Source of the DNA: Sequoia sempervirens
Lineage: Eukaryota > Streptophyta > Pinopsida > Cupressales > Cupressaceae
Length of the DNA stretch: 64,000 nucleotides
NCBI GenBank assembly: GCA_007258455.2
Contig: VDFB02254909.1
Span: forward strand, 21,018 to 85,017
Direction of reading: 5' to 3'
Shown here piece by piece: positions 12,386-24,572 of this stretch; position 1 is the first letter of the stretch, and the number at the start of each line of letters is the position of its first letter. A program made the position numbers and the translations under genes. The notes under the pieces were generated by a model that was not told the origin of the DNA, searched no databases, and was given only the letters and a program-made list of their open reading frames with translations.

Positions 12386-15083
12386 TATGATAGATAAGGG
12401 GAATAGATTGTTCCTTCCAATAATTAATTGTCTAAAGAGGTAAATAAATCTAATATTTCTAAGTCCCCAATCACAACCTTTGTGTTGTCTTCTCAAATCA
12501 ATTTTTTATTTGTTCACCTACCTCTTCTCCCCAAGCCATTATATGATAACCTCTCGTATTTTAATTAGAAATATGGAAGTGGGTGAGTGTATTCTAGAAA
12601 AAATAAGGTGTAACCAACAACTAATTTAGCTAGGCATCTTAAATTAGCTTAAAGAGGGTGAATTTTTGTAGGACAACTCTATACCTCTTGTTGAGTAGGA
12701 TACTAAGGATATGACTCTTTATTATTATAAATAGATTTTATCTCATGGAATGATTCATGGTTTAACATATCTTGTTAGATCTTAGCCATGTATGTCTAAA
12801 TTTTATAGACTTAGTTGTGCTTAGCCATGTGCTACACTACCTTTTATAATTGATCTAAGATAATACAAGTGGTTTTTCCCTTGGTCAAAAATCTATTAGT
12901 TTTCCATAGAATGTCCCCTGTGTATTCATCGCGCTTAAATATTTGTAAATAGTCTAAACAATTCCAAGTGTGGAGCTATGTGGATCATTTTCTTGAAGTT
13001 TTATAAGTTATTGAAGTTTTTAAATTTTAGGGTTATCCATCTTGGTGTGTCATCTTAGCCATCTCCACTTCCCCTTGTCTATTAGGTTATTGGGATCCAT
13101 ATTCGGAACATAACCTTCCATTTGATCCTAACAATTTTGTCCAAACTTTTGTACAATTAATCTAAGTATAAATTTTGTTGGTATATTAACGACATGTCAT
13201 GATTGTCATGTAAGTTAACCAAGATCTGAAATATGTTAATACCTTAGAATATTTTATTTTACAAACTGTTAGACTTGGTCCTCCATTTGTATTGCTCCAA
13301 TCACACTTGATCTCAAATCATGACATTTTATTGTGAAGTCAAGTCTATTGCTCATCGATTTTTTGGAGTTAGTTGTCTTGTCATTTTTATTCCATTGAGT
13401 TCACAAAATCTTGATCATTTACAGTTGATTTTTTGTAATTCCTTCAACACCATAGTTTTGGCCACCCCTTAACTAATATATCATCGCCAATTTTGCCTAA
13501 AAATGTCAAAGTTTGATCATTTTCCTTAAAGCCTTTGTAGCACCAAACTTTTAAACTTGTTCTTTCATGCCTTCCACTCCTTTTTATCACATCATAAGAG
13601 TTCCCCTTCTCGAGGGTCCCTACCACTTTTTCCTACTTCCCAATCTTTTCCATCAAAATTTTCGTAAGCCTTTTAGATTGGGAAGTCACGTCATTGTTGA
13701 ACAAATTACCAAGTTTATTTCTTCACCAATTTTAGAATTTTGATTTGGTCTTGCTTGGTACTTTGGAAAAGCTGAAGTTGTGGGTTTCCTTTGGCCCCTA
13801 GTACCCTTCCTTTGTCATCCTTAACCCCTGATTCTTATCATTTAAAAACTATTCTATCTTTCAAAGTTGGAATTATAGCAATCCCTTAACCTAGGTACTT
13901 GTTCCTTGTCACCTTGGCATTTTGATTTCGACTCTCTAAAAGTTTCCTCAACACTTTTGTTTAGACTTATAGACTTTGTCATGCTTTTGTCCCTTCACTA
14001 TTTGTCTAAGCTTGTTTGAAATGTAAATTTTTTCTAAGTGTTCCTTTCGGGTTTATTGGACTTCTCTTCATCTTGATAACTATTCCAAGGTATGCTTGAC
14101 TCCTGAACCAATTGATTCTTTCATACTTTTTTGAAGTCATACTATTTTGCTTCCTTCCACCTTCGTACTCTTTTCATTATTTGTCATAGGCCTCACTACT
14201 TGATAAATTGCTATGTATTTACCATTACATTTTCAAGATTAGAATTCCCCCAAATATGTTACCAAGTATGAGTCAAGCTTGAGCCTTATTTGTTCACAAG
14301 CCGATACTCTGCTAACTTCTCAAGCTATTCCTTTAAAATTTCTTTATCTACAACATGACTTCCCAATGACCTTCAATCCCAACACTTCAAATCATGGTAT
14401 GAGCGTGAGGCATAAATTTTCTCTGATCATTGATGGTCAAAAGTTATTGCTCATTTTCACACACTTCTTTCAAACTAATCAAAATGACTTCAGAATGCCA
14501 TGTAGATGTCAGAAAAGGACCCAACACATGCTAGAAAGGTATTGACAATTATCAAAAACATCTTTTTACTATCTAAGGAGGATTAGGTGCAGTTTTGGCA
14601 CATGATTCAATAAATTTGAATAGATGTTTTTAAAAGTGTTTAGGGTTTTTATTTATTAGCCAAACAGACTATACACCTACTAAAATAATGCATAAGATTA
14701 CCTATTTTCACCCAAGTCTCATATATTCAACATTGAACATGCTATGACCATGCCAAATTTATTGAATTAGATAAAATCTTGTAGGGAGTATATTATCACA
14801 CCATCTTGAGTTCATTTTTAAATGAATTTCATAGCTTCTTTAGTTGTCTTACACATGGATGTGGATGTGATTGATGAGAAACTTAATGGTAGATCTTCAT
14901 GGGAGTATTCTAATAGTGATAACATGTTATTTGACCTTAGAGATTGTATTTTGAGACAATAGGGTGTGGCACATGAAGTCAAAATCATGGTTCTCTCCTA
15001 TGTGATCTGTTAGTCATATATTTTCTTTTCCATAATTATAAATATATATAGTCTATTTGTTCTTTTGTAAGGGTAGCTCTCTT
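12386..15083. other. no gene recognised; possible decayed minus-strand coding 13.4-14.3 kb
   Basis: No motif could be assigned. Between about 13440 and 14270 the minus strand is lysine-rich with a 60-codon open stretch (13444-13626) flanked by frequent stops, which could be a very old gag-like or other coding remnant. I could not match it to a family. The rest is AT-rich. Confidence 0.3.
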
Positions 15084-16097
15084 GATGTAGGAGCATCTAT
15101 GGTAATTGGTAATCCTATATCAAACAAAAAAAGATGTTAATTTCGGTTGATCATTTTTGGATTTTTGAATAAATTAATTTTGGCTTTAATTTCATGGTGA
15201 GAGGACAAATGATATACTTTTGAATAATTAAAATAGTCTAAAAAAGCCTCCTTTGCACATTGAAGTTGGCTAGTGAGCGAAAAAGCAAAAAAAAAAGTTC
15301 TAAAGCATTTAATTGCAAAAAAATTCAAAACCCAATAAGAGGAATTAAGAATGGAATATTGGAGTTTTAAAACACTAAATGTTGATCCCTAAAATGTAGG
15401 GAGTTGGAAATGGATGCCCAAGACTTGCCTTGGATTTTTTTTAGGGGATAAGGAAGGGGAATAAAAAAACTGCAACATTCTATCTTTGACAAGGCTGCTA
15501 TGATTGGATTTTTAATAAGTTTTAATTATCATTTTAAGTCTGATTTTTTCAGCTACAGGAGATGGTGTACTTGGTGGTGGAGAGCATAATATTTAATTTT
15601 TAATTAATTCTTTGAGCAGTAGTGGAGAATCTAGAGAATTGTGAAAGCAATAAAGAAGAATTTGAAGACAATTTTTTGGAGACAGGTGTGAGGGTGTAGT
15701 TTTTCTCTAGAGGAAATTTTGGGAAATGTTTATTGTAGGTTTGGTTTGATAAACAACAGCCTATGAGGATGCCAAAATAGCTATTTTGAAGTTGCAAGTG
15801 TTGCAGGTGGTTTAGAAGAGCTGGGAGATGGTTCTGTTTGTAAAAGCTCATATGTTGAGCATATTTTGTTTGAGATTGATTTCTAGTTTCATATGTGATT
15901 CCTATAGGAGAATAATTTTCTGCATATAATTTCATATATGACTGAAAACTTTTGTATCCAAATTATTTTAATGAAGAAAATCAATTGTTTCCTGTACAAA
16001 TAAATTTTTGTGTGTAAATTTACAATTCCTCTATTTTATTTGAGCATTTGTTGTGAGAGTTTGGAAAGGGTTTTGTGTGTGTCAATCCCTCTCTTCA
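15084..16097 (+). repeat. 5' LTR of the non-autonomous element
   Basis: Starts TGATGTAGG, ends TCTCTTCA four bases before the primer-binding site. The first ~340 bases match 17296-17635 closely, including the block TAAAACACTAAATGTTGATC. The remainder has no second copy in the window because the 3' LTR is truncated, so the inner boundary rests on the primer site alone. Confidence 0.65.
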
Positions 16098-16111
16098 TCA
16101 GTGGTATTAGA

Positions 16112-17233
16112 ATGGGAGTTCCCGAGTGTGCAGGCAGAAGCACCGATGTGAGGCAGTTTGCACCAGGACTTGTGGTGTGTGTAGATAGATCACCGGACGT
16201 GAGGCAGTCTATACCAGAGAGGATGGGATGGGTCATGAGAAGGCCCGCAAGAATTTTGTTTTGGGAACATTATTGGGAAGAAGTAGAAAATATGAAGTAC
16301 CGAGAAGAGTTTGAAAAACTCCAGGATGAAGTAGAAGTATTGGAAAAGATGATTAAGGAGAGAGTGGGAATATGAGAAGAGAGACATGGGGAGAAGAATA
16401 TTCTCTTGAAAGAGGACAATGAAAAGAATAGAAGCATAAAGAAAGGATGGAGAAAGAAAGAAGAGAAAATGGTCACTGCAGATCATAAATTTAATGGTAA
16501 TTTTAAAGATTTTGTGTTATCTGAAAATGTTTTGTTTGCGGGATTTAGCAAGGACAAGGAAAATGGTGAAAAGAAGGATACTGGAGCAGAAAAAGAGGTA
16601 TCATTTAATTATGTTGGTGAAAATTTACATGGAAAAAAAGTAGATAAATTTGTGGATGATGTTGTAGCAATTCATAGAATGGATTTTGATAGTCTTAGAT
16701 TTGACAAAGAGAATGATGAAGAAGAAGATAGTATCCTCTTGAAAGAGGAGATAAGAAAAATAGAAAAATTATTTTAGGAAGAAATTATAGAAGAAGATGA
16801 TGAAAAGAAAGAGGTTGCAGCTGATACATGCCTCTTTGAAGGAGAAAAAGTTGCAGTAGTGAGCAAGGGGACAAAAATAGAGGTAATTGTTGATTTATTG
16901 AATTTTTTCAATGTTGCCAATGAAGCTAATTTTTGTGAGGGTGAAATGGTAAAAGGAAGTGAAGAAAGAGAGATGGTAAGGTACAAAAATAATAAGTTAC
17001 AAGATAAAATATAGCAAGGTATGTTGAATTTTGTTGACATAGAAGAAGTGGGTGAAGGAGAACTAGGTGAGAAAAATATGCAAATAGAATTCATTGATTT
17101 CCATAAATTTGTTAATGCTGATTTGAGTGTAGGTGTTGAGAATGATAAAGTGGGATGGAAAGATGAACCATGGTATAGCAAGGTGAAGAAGAAGAAACAA
17201 GTGGATAAGGAAGAAATATGGATGAAGAATTAA
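16112..17233 (+). pseudogene. single decayed frame of the non-autonomous element (~373 codons, unknown)
   Basis: The ATG at 16112 overlaps the primer-binding site, and one reading frame then runs to the TAA at 17231 with only three internal stops (TGA 16373, TAG 16775, TAG 17012). Codons 8-36 contain an internal duplication (STDVRQFAPG, then SPDVRQSIPE). The following part is glutamate/lysine-rich with heptad-like spacing (EEFEKLQDEVEVLEKMIKE), so a coiled coil is likely. The rest is acidic and hydrophilic with no cysteine knuckle. The position fits a gag-like structural protein, but I recognise no family. Confidence 0.6.
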
Positions 17234-17295
17234 CACATAATCTATAAATATTTATGAGTTAAACTTATGAAACATTTCAATTTACCGTGGGTGTC

Positions 17296-17635
17296 TGATG
17301 CAGGAGCATCTATGGTAATTGGTAATTGTGTATCAAACAAAAAAAGAGGTTAATTTTGGTTGATCATTTTTGGATTTTTGGATAAAATAATTTTGGATTT
17401 AGTTTCTTGATGAGAGGACAAATGATATACTTTTGAATAATTAAAATAGTCTAAAAAAACCTTCTTTGCACATTGAAGTTGGCTAGTGTGCAAAAAAGCA
17501 AAAAAAAAAGGTTTTAAAACGTTTAATTGCAAAAATATTCAAAACCCAATAAGAGGCATTGAGAATGGAATATTGGAGTTTTAAAACACTAAATGTTGAT
17601 CCCTAAAATGTAGGGAGTTGGAAATGGATTCTTAG
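17296..17635 (+). repeat. truncated 3' LTR of the non-autonomous element
   Basis: Aligns with 15084-15425. Shared blocks include the ATGATATACTTTTGAATAAT region and a run of A residues near 17495. Similarity stops at GGAAATGGAT; beyond that the two sequences are unrelated, which marks the truncation point. Confidence 0.75.
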
Positions 17636-18177
17636 ACACCATATCTAGTTTCTAGATTTTTAAATTAGCAAAAATTCACATCTCTGGTCTAGTGCATTAA
17701 TGCCCTTTTCCAGTTAATTTTAGCCAAAATTTGGATCACAAATTTTTAATCTTTGTAATTCTTGTGCAGATCTATTTTTTTGTTTCTGAACATTATCTCA
17801 GTTTTTGTCATTATACTTGGTTTTCTCTTCATTATATGAGCACTTAAGTATTTTTAATCTCATAATAATTTTATGAGCTTTACGACTTGGTGTCCCATAG
17901 CTAATACCCTCGTGAGATGTAGTTTCAAACTTATGGCTTCTTGTGTTGCAATTATAACTGGTGTTGAGCCTAAGTCTTGAAACTCTTTCACTCAAGGTAT
18001 TACATCTACTCAATCCATCTTTGATTCCCTTCCTAACCCGACATTATCCTATTCTTTGTCACAACCTAATATCTATGTGGAATTAGATGTTGTTGTTGCT
18101 TTGATGTCCTTCAAGATAATCCCAAATGATTAGACAAAGACCTAGAAGGACTTCAACAATTCTTAAGTATTGAGCCT

Positions 18178-19075
18178 TTGGCCAGAGAGATAGTTCCTCT
18201 TTTGGATAACCTCAAGAAGTTGATCATTGATTCACAGGGGATAGAAGTGTTGTGTATTTTAGCTCATATAGTGGATGCAAACATTCCTATAGTGATTAGT
18301 TCTCAAAATTTGACTAACACTCAAAACCAATTAGGAAAACAAGTTTCCTCTCTTAAAACAATGCCTTCTATTCCCACCTTTACCCCTTAAGTTATAGCAT
18401 CTACGACAAAATATAGTAATGGTCTAAATACAAGTTAAAGTTTTCTTGTGGTTATAGCCTTGTCCCTTCGAACACAATACCTATATGTTCATTACCTATT
18501 ATAAACATGCAAAATAGTAACACTCCTATCATCCACAATAGTTTGCAATATTCAACACATTCCCAAAACATGACACTTAATGATCATGTGATAAACCAAA
18601 TTTTGCAAAACATGTTGTCATTACAATACCAAATTTCAAACATGAACCAAAGTCAATCTAATGTAAGCCTCCAATATACCTCACACGTAGTGCATTGTCA
18701 TTCACTATCTTAAAAAACTCATACTGTAAAATATTGAAATACCTTGCTTTGAAATGTATACAGGCAAAAGAGATCCCACCAACCACATATCAACCTTTGC
18801 CACTTTATATAGTGATTTCCTTTTTGAAGATGCTCTTTTAGCTAAGTTATTTTTGCAATCATTAAAATATGTCACCTTGTATTAGTTTTTTTCATTGTCA
18901 AATAACTCGATAGTGTCCTTTATGTAATTTGTTAATGAATTCATTCAACACTTTCAAGAAAACATTGGACCTCAACTTATATTAACAAATTTATTCCATT
19001 GTAAACAAGGACCTAAAGAGAAGGTGATAAATACGAAGCTCTTTACTCACAAATCTCTATAACCTTCCAGATGCT
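18178..19075 (+). pseudogene. Ty3/gypsy gag remnant
   Basis: A Gln/Asn/Ser-rich leader (about 18178-18710) precedes a recognisable plant retrotransposon gag domain at 18757-19075: TGKRDPTNHI, then FATLYSDFLFEDALLAKLF, LQSL, LSNNSIVSF, FVNEFIQHF, and GPKEKV. Stops lie after VTLY and SFM. The family contributes the capsid protein. Downstream sequence to 19900 is too broken to read as a zinc knuckle. It belongs with the protease remnant at 19945-20446 in the same orientation. Confidence 0.7.
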
Positions 19076-19944
19076 CGTATGTACATAGAGTCTTGCAACC
19101 AAAAATTAGAAATTAAATCTTGTTAATGAAGTATGTCCCATTTACATATTTATGTAATGATTATCACATGGAAGTACACCTTCATCAGCTCTTATTGGTC
19201 AATGTGTCTCATAACAACTATCAACCATTTAAGAAACAAAACAAGAACTTTATAAAGATAAATAATTTTCAATCATCTAATAACATCTAAATAGAAGTTG
19301 CCACTATAGAGTGATATCAATTTACTCCAAGACGTAGACAATTTTTATAAATACCTAATCCTCTCCATGCTATTATGTTATAATTGTTAAACAAAATAAT
19401 GAGGAAAAGATGTAAGGATAATGTAGTGCACATAAATTGGTTTAGAGGAAGATTTTTTCTAGTGGTCAAAGTCTCATAACAACTCAACCATTAAGAAACC
19501 ACAAAACAATTTCAATCATCTAATGCTCTCTAATCACTATCCACTTAGGACGTAGACATTCGTAACTCTCCACTATTATATCAATTGTTAAACAAAATAA
19601 TGAAACAACACTTATAGGATTAAACACAACTAAACCTACCACAAAACTTTAACATAAAAGTGTCCATCATACTCGGTACACAAAAATATGTATACGTCTC
19701 ACCAAGTGGAAGACCTCATTAATTCTAATATCATTATTTGCTGGCTGTAAAAAGAAATAAATTGGTTGACCACCCAATCAAAGCTTACAAATATTTACAA
19801 ACCCATTACCAAGTCATTCAACAAATTTTGTTCAAAAAAGCGATACTAAAATCTATCAAATGTTGTAAGAACAATTGAATTTCAAATTTGAAGGGTCAAA
19901 CCAATCTTTTGCCTAATATTTATTTCACATATATTGATGCTTCT

Positions 19945-20446
19945 ATAATTGCGCTCGATGGTCCTCTTTATATCACCGGTACAATCAATGATACACTCAC
20001 AAGGGGAATACTCATTGTTCTCACATGTGTAGTGAATGTGATCACTAAAGAATTTTTATATATGTAAGAACTTTATAAAGATGATTATGAACAATTGAAA
20101 GCATTATTAAAAGGTTCATGATGGTTCTATCCTCCCTACGATTCATTCTATAACTCTCCTAGTAAATATTGGACCTAAACAGTTGGATGTTTCATTTACC
20201 ATAATTTTGAAGTAGGACCAAATTCATTTAAGTTAGGTCATTTGTGGCTAAGATCCATAAGTGTGGTCTCATCAGTTATTTATAAATGCCTTAAATTCTC
20301 ATTTGAAGAATAAATACATACTATTTGCCATAGTGGATTTAAACCTTTGGCCTCTCATGGAAATTTTTTACTAGATTACTTTTGGCTTCAACTAGTCCAA
20401 CTTGTCAAACCTTGTGAGGATTATTTATTTGTCATTCAAAAAATTT
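19945..20446 (+). pseudogene. Ty3/gypsy protease remnant
   Basis: The stretch around 19950-20070 reads DGPLYITGTIND followed by LIVLTCVVNVI, where the protease active site would be expected as LIDTG or LIDPG then xxNVI, so the catalytic aspartate appears lost. From 20185 a frame gives PNSFKLGHLWLRSI and KCLKFSFEE, matching the LGRPWIHxxxAVPSTLHQ-KFP block that closes plant gypsy proteases. A stop follows FSFEE. RT and integrase do not follow. The remnant ends near 20446. Confidence 0.6.
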
Positions 20447-21169
20447 AAAGCTAAGTGTATAGCCAAACTATCCCTTAGTAACATTCTGCTCAAGGCCCCT
20501 CAGTCTCTAATGATGGTTGTTCCCCCTAATTCATAGGTAGTGAATGAAGCTTAACTCAAATCAGGTATTCTTCCCTGACCTTTTGGCATGTACGTGGTTC
20601 CCCCTCCACCATCCTATAAAGGTGTTGTACCCCAAAATTAAAATTTTTGTTGCACTTAGATATTTTGAAGAAATGAGTAAAAGTCTTGTTAAATCAGTCA
20701 AAAGGTCAAATTTTGGGTATGCATGTCTTGCATGAGGGGTTCTGACGATCTGGGTCTGCTAAGAACAGCTTAACCAACAAAACCTAGATTTCAGTTTTTC
20801 ATCCCTAAATTTTAGGAAAACTGCTATTTTTAGAAATTTTCTAAAATTAGTAACGTTTTCTGGGGTTTTCTGGGTTTCTTTGGAAATGGTTACTGGCAAA
20901 AATTTTCTAAAAATAGAAAGTTGGTCCGACAGGGTCCAAATTGATTTTGATTGGCTCAAAACACGTACATATCAGGCTGGTGCAGTTAGAATCTTAAAAA
21001 GATCAGTTTTTCCCTATTGGGTCTATTCTACTTTTTAGAAGTGTATCAGGAGCTTCGAGGTTATCAATGGAGGTCAGTCGGCTGCTAGGCGACAGTTTTA
21101 GCATTCAAACTTTCAGCAGAAGGCAAGATGATGAACATGCGCAAAGAACAAGGGAGAAGATGAAAAATG
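20447..21169. other. no gene; palindromic CTAAAAATAG motifs
   Basis: No coding domain. The sequence has CTGCTATTTTTAG (20819) and TTTTCTAAAAATAGAAAGTTGG (split motif, about 20902), the same type of motif as at 2.7-3.7 kb. It then merges into the GGGCGCCC array. It could be the leader or LTR of the element that carries that array. Confidence 0.4.
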
Positions 21170-22040
21170 ATGAAAATTTTCTAACACTGCCAGACATGGG
21201 CGCCCTAGTGAAGAAAGGGCGCCCACCTTTTTAGGGCATCATATGATAAAATTAGGGTTTCAAGCTCCCAGTCAAACTTGTTCAGTTCTTTTTCAGCTCC
21301 GCGACAAATTCAACGGTGCAGTTATAAGATTACTCAGTCATCTAGGATTCGACGACGAACAGGAGGGATTCACACGGAAAACAGAGTGAAGGATTTGAAA
21401 AAATATCAAAATTTGACTAAGTGTTGACAAAGTGGGCGCCCCCAATAAAGAAGGGCACCCAAGTTTTCAAGGGCCCTAACAGATGAATCTCAGATGAGTG
21501 TCTAACGAAATCTCTTCACGATTGATCCAGCTTTCAAACGAGACATCCAACACATCAATCGGAGTCCACGGTCACCAGATACGAGGAGCTGAATAGGGGG
21601 TCCGACGAAGGCTGAGAACGAAGTTTCTGAAGCAAACATAGAAAAATCAAAAAATAAACTAAGTCTGGTAAAAGTGGGCGCCCCCAGCCAAGATGGGCGC
21701 CCAAACTTTTGGAGGCCTTAAATGCATTATTTGGCGAAGATCGTTCCAGAAGACCCCACCTTATATCTTGTCAGCTTCGCGAGGAGCATAACAGTTAGTC
21801 GATTCGATGCCCGGAGCTCCAGATTCAAAGAAATCATCTGTAGAAGAAGAGCTGATGAAGAAATTTGAAGGTCATGAAAATGGCTAACTCTAGACAAAAT
21901 GGGCGCCCCTAGAAGGAAAAGGCACTTATGTTTTCAGAGGTCGAAAATTTGAAGGTCATGAAAATGGCTAACTTTGGACAAAATGGGCGCCCCTAGAAGG
22001 AAAAGGCACTTATGTTTTCAAGAAGAATGCCAAGGCATTC
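21170..22040. repeat. ~235-bp tandem array centred on GGGCGCCC pairs
   Basis: Anchors GGGCGCCC start at 21198, 21434, 21676, 21901 and 21984 (spacings 236, 242, 225 and 83). Each anchor is followed about 20 bases later by a second related block (GGGCGCCC, GGGCACCC, GGGCGCCC, then GGCACTTA twice) and then a TTTT-AGG-GGCC stretch. Upstream of each anchor lies an A-rich AAATTTGA / CTAACT segment. The last 83-bp step is a near-identical local duplication (21865-21948 versus 21949-22030). Confidence 0.8.
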
Positions 22041-22450
22041 CATTTTTCAGTCATTTGGGTCTTTTTGTCTCAATCGAATTTCAAGAACTTCATCAAGTTG
22101 CCGCAAGTGCTTTTATTTTGCATGTCAGTGAAAACATCAGTGCTTTCAATTTCCAACCATCTGGGTTCTTTCCAATCAGTCTTCTGAAGAAAACCCATAT
22201 CACAACCTAAATCAATCGTCATGGTTTTGACTGGGTCCATTTCTAATCTTGTTCTTGCCAGCTTTTTTCATTAAAATTCAAAATTTTGAATCTGGGTTGT
22301 CTTGCAACGAATTTCTGAACAAAACCCATATCTCAAAAAATTCAAAAAATTTGTCCATTGGAGCAAGAAAATCAGCATTCTAAAAATAGAAATTGCTCAA
22401 AACTTGTCTGAACCTAGGCAAGTTTACAGTCATTCTTCAAGTTTTCCAAA

Positions 22451-22810
22451 ATGGAGTACACTCCCAATGTTTTCAAGACTGAATCAACTCTCTATCACGA
22501 TTACATCAAAACAGTTGAGACAGACTTGCATCACATCAAGCTGGTGTTTGATCTACATGGCTTGGAGAGAGCAAGCAACACTTCAATCAAGAACTGGGAC
22601 ATCTCCTCGCAGCAGCGTCAATTCCTATATCAGTTCAGAGCCTTGAGTTCGTAATCGCTTGCATTAAGCATTACAACCTGGCTATTTGGCAAATGGCATG
22701 CAGTATAAAGCCTGATGTGATTGAAAAATGTTTTTCCATTCCCCCATGGCCTGAAAGCGTTACTCTCTCTCATGCGATAAATATTTGCATAGAGGTGGAT
22801 ATTGCCTAAG
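22451..22810 (+). pseudogene. unrecognised coding remnant, ~120 codons with one frameshift
   Basis: An ATG at 22451 in good context (AAAATGG) opens 67 codons beginning MEYTPNVFKTES. The stop at 22652 looks like a frameshift, because the next frame continues without a break as FVIACIKHYNLAIWQM, KPDVIEKCFSIPPWPES and SHAINICIEVDIA up to a stop near 22807. The composition looks like a globular protein. I know no family with these words. It may be a gag-like frame of an unassigned element or a captured host exon. Confidence 0.45.
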
Positions 22811-22839
22811 AAGATTACATTTGGTGGCAGTTCAACTAG

Positions 22840-23885
22840 GTCCAACTGTGATCGAAAGTGACATCTTGTAGATGCTGAAGATATTCTTGAAAAGCAATTT
22901 ATAGATTAGTTTCTAATTTCTTAGCGGATGTGATCGAGCTTTAAAGCGGCTTTCTTCTAGAAGCTTTCTTTCCCGCTTTCTTTCTATTCTTGGAATGATC
23001 CTTATCCATTCTTTGAGGATAGAAAGAAGATAAGATGTAATAGTTGGTGTTTCCTGCTTTTTCTGCTTTCTAGGGTTTTAGATGTTATCTTCTTTCTAGA
23101 TTTAGTAATAAAGCTTGCTTGCTGAGCCCTAGATTGTGAAAGGAAGGAGATTTTAGGGTTCCCTACTCTGCTTCTCTATAAATAAGAGCCTTTGCTCATT
23201 TAGTTTCTTTAACCGTGCTAGTGAGAACAAAACGCTGAGCCTATTGTGCCTTCTATTTGTTACTCAAGTATTGTTCAATTGTGTTGTGATAAGCAAGTTG
23301 TTGAGCCTCTTTAGCCAACAAAGAGTTAGTGTAATTGTTGTTTTCTATTGTGTGAAGAGCAAGATTGCAAGCTTCCTTAGCTGCAACCTCTTGTTCCAGG
23401 CATGTTAGAAGGGAGTTTTGTTTCAGAGATTTGAGTAATAAAATCATGAGCCTCCTTTGCCTTGATCCAAAATCTCAGATTTCCGTTATTTATGTTTTTC
23501 TTTTATGATCTTGATTTCAACTTGCAGTGAAGTGTGTAGGTGTTTGTTGAGAGAGAGATTATTGAAGTACTTTGTCAGAAAATCTACCTTGTTAATTTCT
23601 AGCTTCTCTTGCTCTGCTATTACTTGAGAGGTTAGGAACGTCTTTAGTTTAAGTTAGTCGTAGTTGAACTTCTTAGATCAGAAAATCTTCGCTATGACGT
23701 TTGTGTTTAATAAACCTTGTGCTCTAAGCTGATCAAAAAGATAGGCGACTTAGTTTTTAGTTTACTTTCTTACAACACCATCAGCAAGAGGGAGCTTCCC
23801 CTCCTAATTTGAAGAGCAGTTTATCTATGCATAGCTGTCCGTTTTCAAATCCGCATTCCAGAGGTGCGAATTTAAACTCCAACAA
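22840..23885 (+). promoter_or_regulatory. LTR-like or promoter-like sequence with TATA box
   Basis: A TATAAATA box at 23177-23184 sits in CTCTATAAATAAGAGCC, a common form in plant LTRs, about 30 bases upstream of a likely start region. The sequence upstream has CTTTCTTTC tracts. The segment may run to CTCCAACA at 23884. No second copy or primer site is present, so calling it an LTR is an inference. Confidence 0.4.
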
Positions 23886-24567
23886 AAGGACCATGAGATA
23901 ACCATTTAGAAAATCCTCTGGGGATCAAATTTGTGCCTCATAAGGAAAAAACAAGTTTTTGTGTAAAAACCTAAAAGTTCTATGATTTATCAACCTTCAA
24001 TACTCCCCTTGATTCCTCCTACAAAATAAGAAAAGGGACCAATAATGGGAAATGCCTCAATCCCTCCTTCACAAGCTAAATCTCACATGTGATGAAACAA
24101 AAGTGTAAAAGAATGAAAACAAATACATTGATCTATGGCTCTTCAACCTTGTGAAGAGTGTAAAACCTTACCTAATGATCATCCATCCATTCACCTAATT
24201 CTGATAAAATATCCCATCCATCCGTCCTCGTCATGACCTAACTCTACTTTGTCAACCTCGTTGAACCATGAAGTTGAACCTTATTTATTACAGCCAAAAC
24301 AAAGAATAAAATGATCACTAGATACAAATACAAATGTTAGTGCTCATACAATCATGTTAATAGTACTAGCATGCAGCCTGTTACGATACATCCTATTAGT
24401 GAGTATGAAGATAAAATAAGAGAACAAAAATAAGACCCTCATGAATTAGCTCTTACATTTTCCAAATCAATAAATTTAGATGGGGGCAGCCATGATGATC
24501 CTCCTAATAAGAGTGAGCATATTGTTCTCCTTCCATTTATAATGAGCAATATTTGGACACAAATGTT
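23886..24567. other. no gene recognised
   Basis: AT-rich sequence with short broken frames and no repeats. It ends directly at the TTTTA target site of the copia element. Confidence 0.4.
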
Positions 24568-24572
24568 TTTTA

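Larger units (their letters stand above)
15084..17635 (+). mobile_element. non-autonomous LTR retrotransposon, 3' LTR truncated
   Basis: Two direct repeats of ~340 bp start with TGATGTAGGAGCATC (15084) and TGATGCAGGAGCATC (17296). A primer-site-like TGGTATTAGAAT (canonical TGGTATCAGAGC) lies at 16102-16113, just after a TCTTCA end. This indicates a 5' LTR of about 15084-16097 (1014 bp), an internal region of 1.2 kb and a 3' LTR cut off near 17635. The internal region encodes no protease, integrase or RT, only one decayed frame. The element therefore depended on enzymes from another element (LARD-like). No target duplication can be read because the 3' end is missing. Confidence 0.7.

Noticed and set aside
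16190..17181. Minus-strand open frames of 66-135 codons (Ser/Phe/Leu rich)
   Set aside because: Antisense of the glutamate/lysine-rich plus-strand frame of the non-autonomous LTR element, which is positioned after a primer site and is the better reading.
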